The translations under genes were made by a program, and so were the position numbers. From positions 1 through 48,491 of the forward strand of contig CAYTNN010000003.1 in assembly GCA_964439135.1 (NCBI GenBank): DNA of 48,491 nt. The letters are read 5' to 3'. This DNA comes from JAFGPJ01 sp964439135 (GTDB lineage Bacteria; Planctomycetota; Phycisphaerae; Sedimentisphaerales; Anaerobacaceae). Positions 41,399-48,491 of the stretch are shown here, piece after piece; positions within the stretch are counted from its first letter, which is position 1, and each line of letters starts with the position of its first letter. Under the pieces are notes generated by a model. The model worked only from the letters and a program-made list of their open reading frames with translations, searched no databases and was not told the origin of the DNA.

Positions 41399-41527
41399 TC
41401 AATTTTCATCCTTAAATTTATCGTGGTTGGCAACTATTGCGATCATTATTCCTAAAAACAGGCCAACCACAAGCCAACCAAATTCTCTCTCCGTCATTAT
41501 ATTAGCTATAATCGCAACAATTCTCAT
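41399..41527 (-). CDS. small membrane peptide (42 aa) between two HEPN-like genes
   Basis: A short frame starts ATG at 41527 with AGGAAAG 4 bases upstream and stops with TGA at 41399-41401. The peptide is MRIVAIIANIMTEREFGWLV followed by VGLFLGIMIAIVANHDKFKDEN: one membrane span flanked by charged ends. An internal ATG would give a 32-residue form. No homologue is known to me. The ribosome site and clean frame argue for reality, while the shortness argues for caution. Confidence 0.5.
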   Translation of the reverse strand: MRIVAIIANIMTEREFGWLVVGLFLGIMIAIVANHDKFKDEN

Positions 41528-41557
41528 TTGCTTTCCTAAGAAAATAATGTTTTACGA

Positions 41558-42367
41558 TCATCTTTTATCTTTTTCATCTCGTTTCTCGATTGCTTTCTTT
41601 TTTGTCTTAGGAAGCTTTCCATACAACTCTTCTACGGTCTTTGGGTGGGTTATCATTTGATCCGCTATGGCATTTATAAGACCAAATAACTTAATAGCAA
41701 TGTTCCTGTTATCATTGAGGTCGATCACACCTGGGTGGACTGCCTCACCGCCAATAACACGAACAATATCCAAAGGTTTTTGAATACGAGGATCCAATCC
41801 CTTTGAGACAAGGCTTGCTATATCATCGTTAATATTCTTGCCTTTTTCGCCGAGATGCTTGCAGAGCTTTTGAATACATAATCTGAGCAACGCAGCAGCA
41901 CCTCTCGGCGATAGGCCAACGATACTACGAGCTTCTTCAAAATCTTTAATAATGTCGTCAGGTAAATCTTGGTTCGGCTGCACACCATGTCTCTCAGGTG
42001 GAAAAACTATATTGTCATGGATCCAAACAGTTATTTTCTTACAGTGGTAGCATTTGCTAATGTAAAGGTTATTAATGTCGAAGTCTGGGTAAGAATCGCT
42101 CTTCTTTTCAAGAAAGACAAGGCCAGTATTCATTTCGTTGTACCAGTCGGACATGATTTCCGCTTCGCTCGGAATTTGTTTTTCCCCTCGTACCTGTTCC
42201 TTATCTAACGACTGAAACCATTTTTCGTCCGGGATAAAAGGTAAGGATCGCTCATCATCCAGTTTTCTTGCATACAACACGAACCAGTATTGAGTCGTAA
42301 ACGCTCCGCAATGGGGGCAGTCAAATGCCGTCTTTTCTATTGATGGCGGAGTTGCCTTTTTTGCCAT
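41558..42367 (-). CDS. DUF4145 family protein with N-terminal zinc knuckles
   Basis: 269 residues with AAGGAATAGGCAA before the ATG. The N-terminal part has CPHC (about 18-21) and CYHC (about 107-110), suggesting a zinc ribbon. The C-terminal domain PPERHGVQPNQDLPDDIIKDFEEARSIVGLSPRGAAALLRLCIQKLCKHLGEKGKNINDDI..LDIVRVIGGEAVHPG is the DUF4145 pattern, with the R..G....H pair that is reminiscent of HEPN folds. DUF4145 domains occur alone and fused to restriction or other defence proteins. A direct enzymatic function is not established. It is the first gene of the same-strand cluster with the small peptide and the MltR-like protein. Confidence 0.8.
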   Translation of the reverse strand: MAKKATPPSIEKTAFDCPHCGAFTTQYWFVLYARKLDDERSLPFIPDEKWFQSLDKEQVRGEKQIPSEAEIMSDWYNEMNTGLVFLEKKSDSYPDFDINNLYISKCYHCKKITVWIHDNIVFPPERHGVQPNQDLPDDIIKDFEEARSIVGLSPRGAAALLRLCIQKLCKHLGEKGKNINDDIASLVSKGLDPRIQKPLDIVRVIGGEAVHPGVIDLNDNRNIAIKLFGLINAIADQMITHPKTVEELYGKLPKTKKKAIEKRDEKDKR

Positions 42368-42649
42368 TTGCCTATTCCTTTTCCTGAAGTATAATTGTAA
42401 CTGACCTAACCGCTACGGGAAATCTATACAACCGAAGTGGGATTGTCAATAAAAACATGACGTTCTGCTGCAAAACTACGCCACACCCAGAAAAAGCAAC
42501 CTATACATAACTGGTTTGTAGAATTGTCCGAAATCAGGCAAAAACACAAGAATTGTTATGGTTGAGGGGACCGTTGCTGGCCAGACATTTGACTTAATTT
42601 CCCTTGAAAATTTGAGTTATGTAGTTTACGGCATTGATTATCCATAGCA

Positions 42650-42690
42650 CGCAATACGCAATACGCAATACGCAGTACGCAATACGCACA
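42650..42690. repeat. tandem ACGCAAT repeat
   Basis: Six or seven consecutive 7-8 base units of the ACGCAAT or ACGCAGT type (CACGCAATACGCAATACGCA and on). Related short runs are at 117-134 and 7668-7680. Confidence 0.65.
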
Positions 42691-42890
42691 ACGAACGCCG
42701 AGTCACGGAGATTTTGGGGGAATTTACTAAACTTTTGATTTATAATTTCGTATAATACTTAACGAATTCGTATTTCGTATGTGGTATGTCTTGAATTGAG
42801 AATTTGGAATGTAGAATTGAGAAATATAGAAGAAAAAGGCAAAAATGAGAGTAAATCCGGTGTTTATTGGGGTTTATTTGTGGTTAATTT

Positions 42891-43195
42891 GAAAAAACAA
42901 AGCCAATTTGCGAAAGGGCATAATGAGCGTAAGTATCTATATGAAAGGGAAATATGGAGATTTAAGCGGCTTGGGGCGGCGAAAAAACAAAGCCAATTCA
43001 AAGCCAAACAAACCCAATCTTATTTAGCCCCCAGATTTATCTTTATCTGGGGGTTGAAAACCCGAATTGAAAAAACAAAGCCAATTTATAAAGGGTCAAA
43101 ATAACGCTAAGTCATTGCAGGCAATAGTTTATGGAGATTTTAATGGTCGGAGGCTGCGAAAAAACAAAGCCAATTCAAAGCCAAACAAAGCCAAT
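42891..43195. repeat. array of four GAAAAAACAAAGCCAATT repeats
   Basis: Copies begin at 42891, 42981, 43069 and 43158, so the spacing is 88-90 bases. Copies 1 and 3 continue with TT then an AAAGGG-rich stretch, and copies 2 and 4 with CAAAGCCAAACAAA. Hence the real unit is about 178 bases, present twice. Copies 2 and 4 contain inner repeats of AAAGCCAA. Confidence 0.8.
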
Positions 43196-43303
43196 TCCCC
43201 CCCTGCCGGGAGTATGCAAGAAACATTAGCTCCAGCAACTTTTGGGATTTGGATAGCCGGGAAGCTTGAATTTTTCGATGGACTTGATATTCTACCTGTG
43301 GCT

Positions 43304-43356
43304 GTAGGGGCAGGCCCGCGTGCCTGCCCAGGGCCACCACGCGGGGTGGCCCCTAC
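43304..43356. repeat. GC-rich compound palindrome
   Basis: GTAGGGGCAGGC ... GGCCCCTAC with inner stems GGGCAGGC/GCCTGCCC and GGGCCACC/GGTGGCCC. It can fold as two or three stacked hairpins. It lies at the end of the repeat array, about 70 bases before hisI. Confidence 0.7.
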
Positions 43357-43425
43357 GGATGCTTGAAAAGAACTCTCGTTTATGGGAAAACCTAAATTAA
43401 AACCCCAACTTAAGGAATCGGTCAG

Positions 43426-43839
43426 TTGAGTACAAAACAGAACCTCGAAGAAAATTTGGAATTTGCCCCGCAATTCGATGAAAACGGCCTTATACCCGCC
43501 ATTGCACAGGACGCCCGGACTCACCAGGTGCTCATGGTCGCTTATATGAATCGTCAGTCGCTCGATGTTACAATACAATCAGGATACGCCACATATTTCA
43601 GCAGATCACGCCAAAAATTGTGGAAAAAAGGCGAACAGAGCGGCCACCGCCAGAAAGTGGAGCAAATACTTGTCGACTGCGACCAGGACTGCCTGATTCT
43701 CAAGGTATCCGTCGATGCCGGCCAGTGCCACGTGGGTTATCAATCCTGTTTTTACCGGGCATTGAAGCAGAAATTCGATAAAGAGTTGGAGTTTATCGAA
43801 GAGAAGGTCTACGATCCGAAAGAGGCCTACAAAAAATAG
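43426..43839 (+). CDS. hisI: phosphoribosyl-AMP cyclohydrolase
   Basis: 137 residues from a TTG at 43426 with AAGGA 9 bases upstream. ENGLIPAIAQDARTHQVLMVAYMNRQSL is the N-terminal signature. GYATYFSRSRQKLWKKGEQSGHRQKVEQILVDCDQDCLILKVSVDAGQCHVGYQSCFYR holds the W-KGE-SGH motif, the DCDxD metal site and the zinc cysteines CH and SCF. It opens the ring of phosphoribosyl-AMP in histidine synthesis. No HisE domain is fused and no other his gene is near. Confidence 0.93.
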   Translation: MSTKQNLEENLEFAPQFDENGLIPAIAQDARTHQVLMVAYMNRQSLDVTIQSGYATYFSRSRQKLWKKGEQSGHRQKVEQILVDCDQDCLILKVSVDAGQCHVGYQSCFYRALKQKFDKELEFIEEKVYDPKEAYKK

Positions 43840-44132
43840 TGCCAAAAAGCACATCCGACGAAGCAGATTTGTTCTATACGCAGAGAAAAAGCAGGTTTCG
43901 GTGTATGCCCTCAAACAGGGCAAAAAAAAACGCCATACTCCAATTTTTTCTTGTTTTTGCTGTAATAATGTGTTACTTTTCTGCCGATACTGGCACTGTA
44001 TCTATTAGTGAGGAGTGGCAAGGACGCGTTTTTTCTCTCATTGTGTAGTTGTTGCTCCTTAATAATATATGGAATGTCCGGAAGGAACGTTTCAAAATTG
44101 AAAACCAGTTATTGTTTTTGGAGGCTTAAATT
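43840..44132. other. spacer between hisI and the secreted repeat protein
   Basis: A 69-codon plus-strand frame starting with a GTG that overlaps the hisI stop is open here, with a hydrophobic middle (ILQFFLVFAVIMCYF), but it has no ribosome site of its own and no recognised relative. I leave it uncalled. Confidence 0.35.
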
Positions 44133-46592
44133 ATGAAATGGTTAAGATCAAATTTAGTATTGGTTTGCGGATTGGTATTAGTGCTGGGTGCCGTAAACGT
44201 CGCATCCGGCGCTGCTCCGTCTAATAACAACTGCAACAACGCAAAAGCGGTCAGTAACGTAATAAACATGGCGTTCAACACTACAGAAGCAACATTTGAC
44301 GGCCCCGGACATTACATTAACAGTCCAAACGTATGGTACTGTTACACTGCTACCTGCACTGGTTGTGCGACTATCAGTCTGGCCGGCAGCAGCTTCGATA
44401 CGAAGCTTGCCGTCTATAAAGGTTGTGGTTGTTATCCCAGCCTGGCTGCCCTGATCAAAAAGAATGACGATTCGAGCGGCCAGCAATCAGAAGTTACTAT
44501 TGCCGTAACGGTCGGCAGTCAGTACCTTATCGAAATCGGAGGATTCAATCCTTCAGTAAAGGGGAACGGTGTTCTGAGTATCAGTTGCGATGCGTTAATG
44601 ACCGGGCCAACCAACGACAATTGTGATAAAGCAAAACAGATCGGCAACGTAACAGATCTGCCGTTTAGCACCATCTGTGCGACGTTCGACGGCCCGGGTC
44701 TCTTCTTTAACAGCCCAAATCTCTGGTATCTTTATACAGCAGGCGGCACTGGTGATGTAACTGTCAGCCTCATTGGCAGCGAGTTTGACACCGCACTGGT
44801 CGTCTATGACACCGGTGATTGTTACCCGGAATCTGGTGATATCATCGAACGAAATGACGACTTCGGCGGTTTTCTTCAGTCTCAGATCACCTTTCAGGCG
44901 ACAGCCGGCCACCACTATCTTTTCGAGGTTATGGGTTACAATTCCGACGAAGTTGGTGAGGGAGTATTAAATATCAGTTCCGAGAGCACACCGCCCCCTT
45001 CAGGGTCCAACGACAGTAGGGCTCACCCAAAACCGGTCGGTGAGGTAACGGATCTGCCGTTCGACACGACGAGTGCAACCCAGGACGGCCCACACTACTG
45101 CATGTACAGTCCAAATATCTGGTACTGCTATACAGCTTCATGCACGGGTGAGGCAACTGTCAGCCTGGCCGGCAGCAGCTTCGATACGATGCTCGCCGCC
45201 TATAACACATGTCAACCTGACTTTGATTATGATGATATGATCCAGTGCAATGATGACTTCGGCGGTACTCGTCAGTCACAGGTCGTTTTTGATGCAATCG
45301 CAGGCAATCAGTACATGATCGAGGTCGGAGGTTATAACTCCGAAACCGGTTCGGGTATACTGAACATAAGTTGTGAGGGAGTTGGGCCTCCTCCGTCGTC
45401 CAAGGACGACTGCGAGAACGCAAAGGCAATTGGCGATGTAAAGGACATGCCGTTCGACACGACCGATGCGACATTCGACGGATCGGGTCTCTGCTTGACC
45501 AGTCCGAATGTCTGGTACTGCTATACCGCCTCGTGCACGGGCAATGTCACGGTCAGCCTTGCCGGCAGCAGTTTCGATACGATGCTCGCCGTCTATGACG
45601 GATGCGAATGCTACCCAACGTCAGGTGACCTGATCGAATGCAACGATGACGCCGGCGGAGGTTATCAGTCAGCGGTCACCTTTGCTGCAGTCGAAGGGAA
45701 CCAGTATCTTATCGAGGTTGGAGGCTACGGCTCCGAGAACGGTGAAGGTTTCATCACTATTAGCTGCTCGGGAATTGTACTTCCTGGAAAAACAGACCTT
45801 GGTGACGCCCCCGACAGCACAAATAACAACAATAGATCTATGAACGCATATCCCTCCGGCCACACCGGGCTTCCATACTCAATCCAGGCCCATTTCCCGA
45901 CCGTTTATAATGACGGCAGCGGGACGGGACCTTACGGGCCAGTCCATTTGAACAACGAGGTGGTGGCATATCTTGGTACATCAATTACCAGGGAAACAGA
46001 AGCCGACACCGGTCCCGATGAGGACCCCACTAACAATATCATAACCAGTCCGGGTACTACTGCGAACCGCGATAACGGTGATGATGCCATTAGCCTTAAG
46101 AACACGCTGAGTTTGCCAAATTGTTGCTGGACTACACTTGATTATAAGGTCACTGTTGTCGATCCGAACGTCGACCTCTGGGTCAATATCTGGATCGACT
46201 GGAACCGTGATGGTGACTGGGACGATGTTGTCGATTGTTCCGAAGGCCCGGCACCAGAGTGGGCAGTGCAGAACCAATTCCTGTACAACCTGCCGATAGG
46301 GCTAAATACAATCACTTCACCGGCGTTCCTGCCCTGGCATCCCGATGATATAGAACATATCTGGATGAGAATCACTCTTTCAGAGCAGCCATGGAAGACC
46401 GGCAGTAATCCTGGTGTAGTAGGCAATGCCGGCTCCGGACCCCAGGAAAAATACCTGATTGGTGAAACGGAAGACTACTATATCATTCCGGATACTACCT
46501 GCTCGATATGCAATGATTACAACGGCGACGGAGTAATCGACTTGGACGACCTTGTATTCTTCACGTCCGAGTGGATGGAGAATTGTCCGTAA
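44133..46592 (+). CDS. secreted protein: four pre-peptidase-like repeats, GEVED domain and dockerin-type C-terminus
   Basis: 819 residues with GGAGG 8 bases before the ATG. Signal peptide (about 1-26, LVLVCGLVLVLGAVNVASG). Then four modules of about 130 residues each (about 30-155, 163-282, 290-412, 420-548), each with C-AK, P-F-TT-AT-DGP, SPN-WYCYTA-CTG, VSLAGSSFDT-LAVY, C-P, C/R-NDD-GG-QS and YLIEVGGY: a PPC-like beta fold with disulphides. From 552 a GEVED-type domain begins (DLGDAPDSTNNNN), with WVNIWIDWNRDGDWDD and WMRITLSEQP, ending GETEDYYI. The last 30 residues, CNDYNGDGVIDLDDLVFFTSEW, are a single dockerin-like calcium loop with C-C framing. Such proteins are probably extracellular or surface-bound. 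The exact target is unknown. Confidence 0.88.
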   Translation: MKWLRSNLVLVCGLVLVLGAVNVASGAAPSNNNCNNAKAVSNVINMAFNTTEATFDGPGHYINSPNVWYCYTATCTGCATISLAGSSFDTKLAVYKGCGCYPSLAALIKKNDDSSGQQSEVTIAVTVGSQYLIEIGGFNPSVKGNGVLSISCDALMTGPTNDNCDKAKQIGNVTDLPFSTICATFDGPGLFFNSPNLWYLYTAGGTGDVTVSLIGSEFDTALVVYDTGDCYPESGDIIERNDDFGGFLQSQITFQATAGHHYLFEVMGYNSDEVGEGVLNISSESTPPPSGSNDSRAHPKPVGEVTDLPFDTTSATQDGPHYCMYSPNIWYCYTASCTGEATVSLAGSSFDTMLAAYNTCQPDFDYDDMIQCNDDFGGTRQSQVVFDAIAGNQYMIEVGGYNSETGSGILNISCEGVGPPPSSKDDCENAKAIGDVKDMPFDTTDATFDGSGLCLTSPNVWYCYTASCTGNVTVSLAGSSFDTMLAVYDGCECYPTSGDLIECNDDAGGGYQSAVTFAAVEGNQYLIEVGGYGSENGEGFITISCSGIVLPGKTDLGDAPDSTNNNNRSMNAYPSGHTGLPYSIQAHFPTVYNDGSGTGPYGPVHLNNEVVAYLGTSITRETEADTGPDEDPTNNIITSPGTTANRDNGDDAISLKNTLSLPNCCWTTLDYKVTVVDPNVDLWVNIWIDWNRDGDWDDVVDCSEGPAPEWAVQNQFLYNLPIGLNTITSPAFLPWHPDDIEHIWMRITLSEQPWKTGSNPGVVGNAGSGPQEKYLIGETEDYYIIPDTTCSICNDYNGDGVIDLDDLVFFTSEWMENCP

Positions 46593-46623
46593 TATACAGT
46601 AAAATCTGTGGAATATACAATTC

Positions 46624-46659
46624 GGGCTGTGGGCACTTTGCTGTTCACAGCCCTTTTTA
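46624..46659 (+). terminator. intrinsic terminator after the secreted repeat protein
   Basis: GGGCTGTG and CACAGCCC stem with a 15-base loop, followed by TTTTTAT. It could also serve hemB on the other strand less well. Confidence 0.75.
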
Positions 46660-46744
46660 TTTCAACCGCCCTGCCCGGATGCTTGTCCGGTAGGTTTTCT
46701 AAGTTCGGTCATGGGCAATGTCACGAGTTGAAACTCGCCGGATT

Positions 46745-47716
46745 TTATGACAACAGTTTACTCAACTCTTTGGCGAAGTATGTGATGACAATATCCGCCC
46801 CGGCACGCTTAATAGCGGTCAGCACTTCCATCATTATCGCTTCCCTGTCGACAAGGCCCTGGGCGCCGGCAACGTTGACCATCATATATTCGCCGCTGAC
46901 GTTGTAAGCGGCAATCGGGCAATCGAAACGCTGCCTGGCCCTGCAGATGATATCGAGATAAGCAAGGGCCGGTTTGACCATAACGATATCGGCGCCTTCC
47001 TCAATATCGAGAGCAATCTCAGCCATCGCCTCATCGGCGTTGGGAGGATCCATCTGGTACGTCCTTCGGTCGCCAAAAGCAGGCGCCGACTCGGCGGCGT
47101 CTCTGAACGGGCCGTAAAACGCAGAAGCGTATTTCGCTGCGTAAGACATAATAGCAACATTCTCGAAGCCGTTCTCTTCCAGCGCCTCGCGAATGTACCT
47201 TACCCGGCCATCCATCATATCCGAAGGGGCGACAATATCGGCGCCGGCCTGGGCGTGCGACAGGGCTATCTTTGCCAGCAGTTCACAGGTCGAATCGTTC
47301 TCGACCTTCCCGTCCTTGATCACGCCGCAGTGGCCGTGACTGGTGAACTCGCAGAGGCAAACATCGGTAATGACCAGCAGCTCCGGCGACGCCTTCTTGA
47401 TTTGGCGAATCGCCCGCTGGACGACGCCCTGCTCGACCCAGGCTTCCGAACCGATTTCATCTTTCATGCCCGGCAGGCCGAAAAGCAGCACGGCCGGTAT
47501 CCCCAACGACGCCACCTCGGCAGCCTCGGCGGCTATCGTGTCCGGCGAAAAGTGATAGCAGCCCGTCATCGACTTGATCGGCTCCTTAATCCCTTCGCCA
47601 TCGCGGACAAATAACGGATAGACCAGGTCATCCACGCTCACACTCGTCTGACGCACCAGCCTTCGCATCGAAGGACTGCTCCGCAGCCTTCGCATTCTTT
47701 TTTTCGGAAAACCCAT
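46745..47716 (-). CDS. hemB: porphobilinogen synthase (delta-aminolevulinate dehydratase)
   Basis: 323 residues with AGGAG 7 bases before the ATG. VYPLFVRDGEGIKEPI and FGLPGMKDEIGSEAW begin the barrel. DVCLCEFTSHGHCG gives the zinc-site cysteines. The two Schiff-base lysine regions are IMSYAAKYASAFYGPFRDAAESAP and IVMVKPALAYLDI. GEYMMVNVAGAQGLVD closes the active site. It condenses two 5-aminolevulinate molecules into porphobilinogen. The cysteine triad points to a zinc-dependent form rather than the magnesium form. hemD follows upstream on the same strand, with 59 bases between them. Confidence 0.95.
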   Translation of the reverse strand: MGFPKKRMRRLRSSPSMRRLVRQTSVSVDDLVYPLFVRDGEGIKEPIKSMTGCYHFSPDTIAAEAAEVASLGIPAVLLFGLPGMKDEIGSEAWVEQGVVQRAIRQIKKASPELLVITDVCLCEFTSHGHCGVIKDGKVENDSTCELLAKIALSHAQAGADIVAPSDMMDGRVRYIREALEENGFENVAIMSYAAKYASAFYGPFRDAAESAPAFGDRRTYQMDPPNADEAMAEIALDIEEGADIVMVKPALAYLDIICRARQRFDCPIAAYNVSGEYMMVNVAGAQGLVDREAIMMEVLTAIKRAGADIVITYFAKELSKLLS

Positions 47717-47775
47717 TATAGAACTCCTGTCTCGTATTCGATAATTCGGGATTTGCAGTTATTGCCATCCAAAAT

Positions 47776-48491
47776 TCATTTTTCCGCTTCTTCTATGGCA
47801 TCAAGTAATCCGTCGAGGGTGTGTTCTTTAGCCGTGACGTCCACCGTAATACCAAGCTCTTTCAACCGTTCGGACGTCACCGGCCCGATCGATGCAACTT
47901 TGACTTTACCTGAATTTACCGCCTCGGAGTCGATTTGTTCGAAAAATCCATCGACCGAAGAAGGGCTTGCAAACGTCAGCCAATCGATTGCCCCCTCGCC
48001 GATTGCCTCGGCCAGCCAGGCGGATTCGCTCTTTGCCGCTATAGCGGTATAAACCGAGATGTTGTCAACTTGAGCCCCGGCTCCGGCTAATATATCGAGA
48101 AGCTCGTTCGAAGCAAGCTCGGAACGCAGCAACAATATCTTTTTGCTTCGCAAATTCACAAAGCGGACCAACTGTTTGCCAAGCTCCCGGCTCGTAAAGA
48201 TACCCGGCACAAAATCCGCTTTTATGCCAAACTCGCTCAACCTGTCTGCGGTACTGCCTCCTATGGCGGCGATTTTCGCAGAACCGAAAACCCGGGCGTC
48301 TTTGCCCAGCTTTTCCAGGGCATCAAAAAACGTAGTCACGCCGTTGCCGCTGGTAAAGATGACCCAGTCATACTGCACTATCTTCGCGAGAATTCGCAGA
48401 AAATCATTCGAGTCCGTTAAAGGTTTAATTCGTATCGTCTCGAACTCCAGCGGATTTCCGCCCCGCCGAACGATCTTCGCTGCAAAGTCGG
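47776..48491 (-). CDS. hemD: uroporphyrinogen-III synthase, 5' end outside the window
   Basis: The frame extends past the window edge at 48491. The visible 238 residues run from DFAAKIVRRGGNPLEFETIR through LTDSNDFLRILAKIVQYDWVIFTSGNGVTTFFDALEKLG, KIAAIGGSTADRLSEFGIKADFVP, KILLLRSELASNELLD and VDNISVYTAIAAKSESAWLAEAIGEGAIDWLTFASPSSVDGFF to ASIGPVTSERLKELGITVDVTAKEHTLDGLLDAIEEAE. This is the two-lobed HemD fold, with the IGxxTxxxLxxxGxxxD signature in both lobes. It closes the linear tetrapyrrole with inversion of ring D. Its place directly upstream of hemB fits a heme-synthesis operon. A GTG at 48378 would start a shorter form, but homology extends further upstream. Confidence 0.92.
   Translation of the reverse strand, partial: DFAAKIVRRGGNPLEFETIRIKPLTDSNDFLRILAKIVQYDWVIFTSGNGVTTFFDALEKLGKDARVFGSAKIAAIGGSTADRLSEFGIKADFVPGIFTSRELGKQLVRFVNLRSKKILLLRSELASNELLDILAGAGAQVDNISVYTAIAAKSESAWLAEAIGEGAIDWLTFASPSSVDGFFEQIDSEAVNSGKVKVASIGPVTSERLKELGITVDVTAKEHTLDGLLDAIEEAEK

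Larger units (their letters stand above)
42368..43425. other. repeat array and palindromes, no convincing gene (about 1 kb)
   Basis: Contents: a tandem run of ACGCAATACGCA-like units (about 42650-42690), ACGCCGAGTCACGGAGATTTT, four copies of GAAAAAACAAAGCCAATT at about 89-base spacing (42891, 42981, 43069, 43158), the hairpin CCCCCAGAT/ATCTGGGGG (43028-43053), and a GC-rich palindrome (43304-43356). Frames through the array give lysine-rich KKQSQF-type peptides that only reflect the repeat. Confidence 0.65.

Noticed and set aside
42891..43195. CRISPR array
   Set aside because: The unit is long, the spacing is about 89 bases, there are only four copies and no cas genes are present.
42781..43366. 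Two lysine-rich frames in the repeat array
   Set aside because: The peptides (KKQSQF, KTKPI) simply translate the GAAAAAACAAAGCCAATT repeat.
43839..44048. 69-codon frame after hisI
   Set aside because: A GTG that overlaps the hisI stop, no site of its own and no known relative. A hydrophobic middle alone is not enough.

Overview
The window looks like a draft chromosome segment from a Gram-negative bacterium, most likely a Planctomycetota/Phycisphaerae-type genome, probably a metagenome-assembled scaffold. Four runs of exactly 100 N are scaffold gaps, and three of them cut through genes. The Gram-negative call rests on KDO synthesis genes (kdsD, kdsC), an LptC/LptA-like export protein, outer-membrane phospholipase A and several lipobox lipoproteins. 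The planctomycete call rests on a Ser/Thr kinase with an extra N-terminal domain, a secreted PPC-repeat/GEVED/dockerin-like protein, an rsmH gene outside any division cluster, many small dispersed palindromes and an array of the repeat GAAAAAACAAAGCCAATT. It is an inference, not a proof.

Layout. 0.1-2.9 kb: small hypothetical protein, APH-fold kinase split by a gap, Ser/Thr kinase. 3.4-7.0 kb: accessory island with a tandem zinc-finger protein, a DUF4230 protein, a decayed vsr, an HNH endonuclease, two tandem paralogous small proteins and another small protein. 7.9-11.2 kb: DUF2007 and ferritin-like genes, then three exported proteins. 11.3-15.3 kb: etfB-etfA-acyl-CoA dehydrogenase with a promoter in front and a terminator behind. 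15.4-17.8 kb: an ABC-type ATPase plus DUF4276 (TOPRIM-like) pair, likely defence, then a HAD phosphatase. 17.9-18.7 kb: a duplicated HAD tail and an IS200/IS605 remnant. 19.0-25.2 kb: DUF2344 protein, RNase G/E, kdsD, kdsC and an LptC-LptA-like protein, a conserved RNA-processing and LPS block. 25.4-31.1 kb: envelope proteins, pldA, rsmH and a pilin-like lipoprotein. 31.4-34.6 kb: an unrecognised two-gene membrane operon flanked by repeats. 35.1-40.2 kb: a co-directional block of flippase-like protein, DUF502, hpf, ptsN, HPr and ptsI. 40.8-42.4 kb: MltR-like and DUF4145 proteins, both resembling HEPN folds, with a 42-residue membrane peptide between them. 43.4-46.6 kb: hisI and a large secreted repeat protein. 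46.7-48.5 kb: hemB and partial hemD.

How it works together. Housekeeping blocks (electron transfer and fatty-acid oxidation, KDO/LPS assembly, regulatory PTS, heme synthesis) alternate with accessory islands rich in short palindromic repeats and gene remnants. The most plausible little-described systems are the two-gene membrane operon at 31.4-34.6 kb, the ATPase/DUF4276 pair at 15.4-17.1 kb and the MltR-like/small peptide/DUF4145 cluster at 40.8-42.4 kb. No tRNA, rRNA or CRISPR array was recognised.
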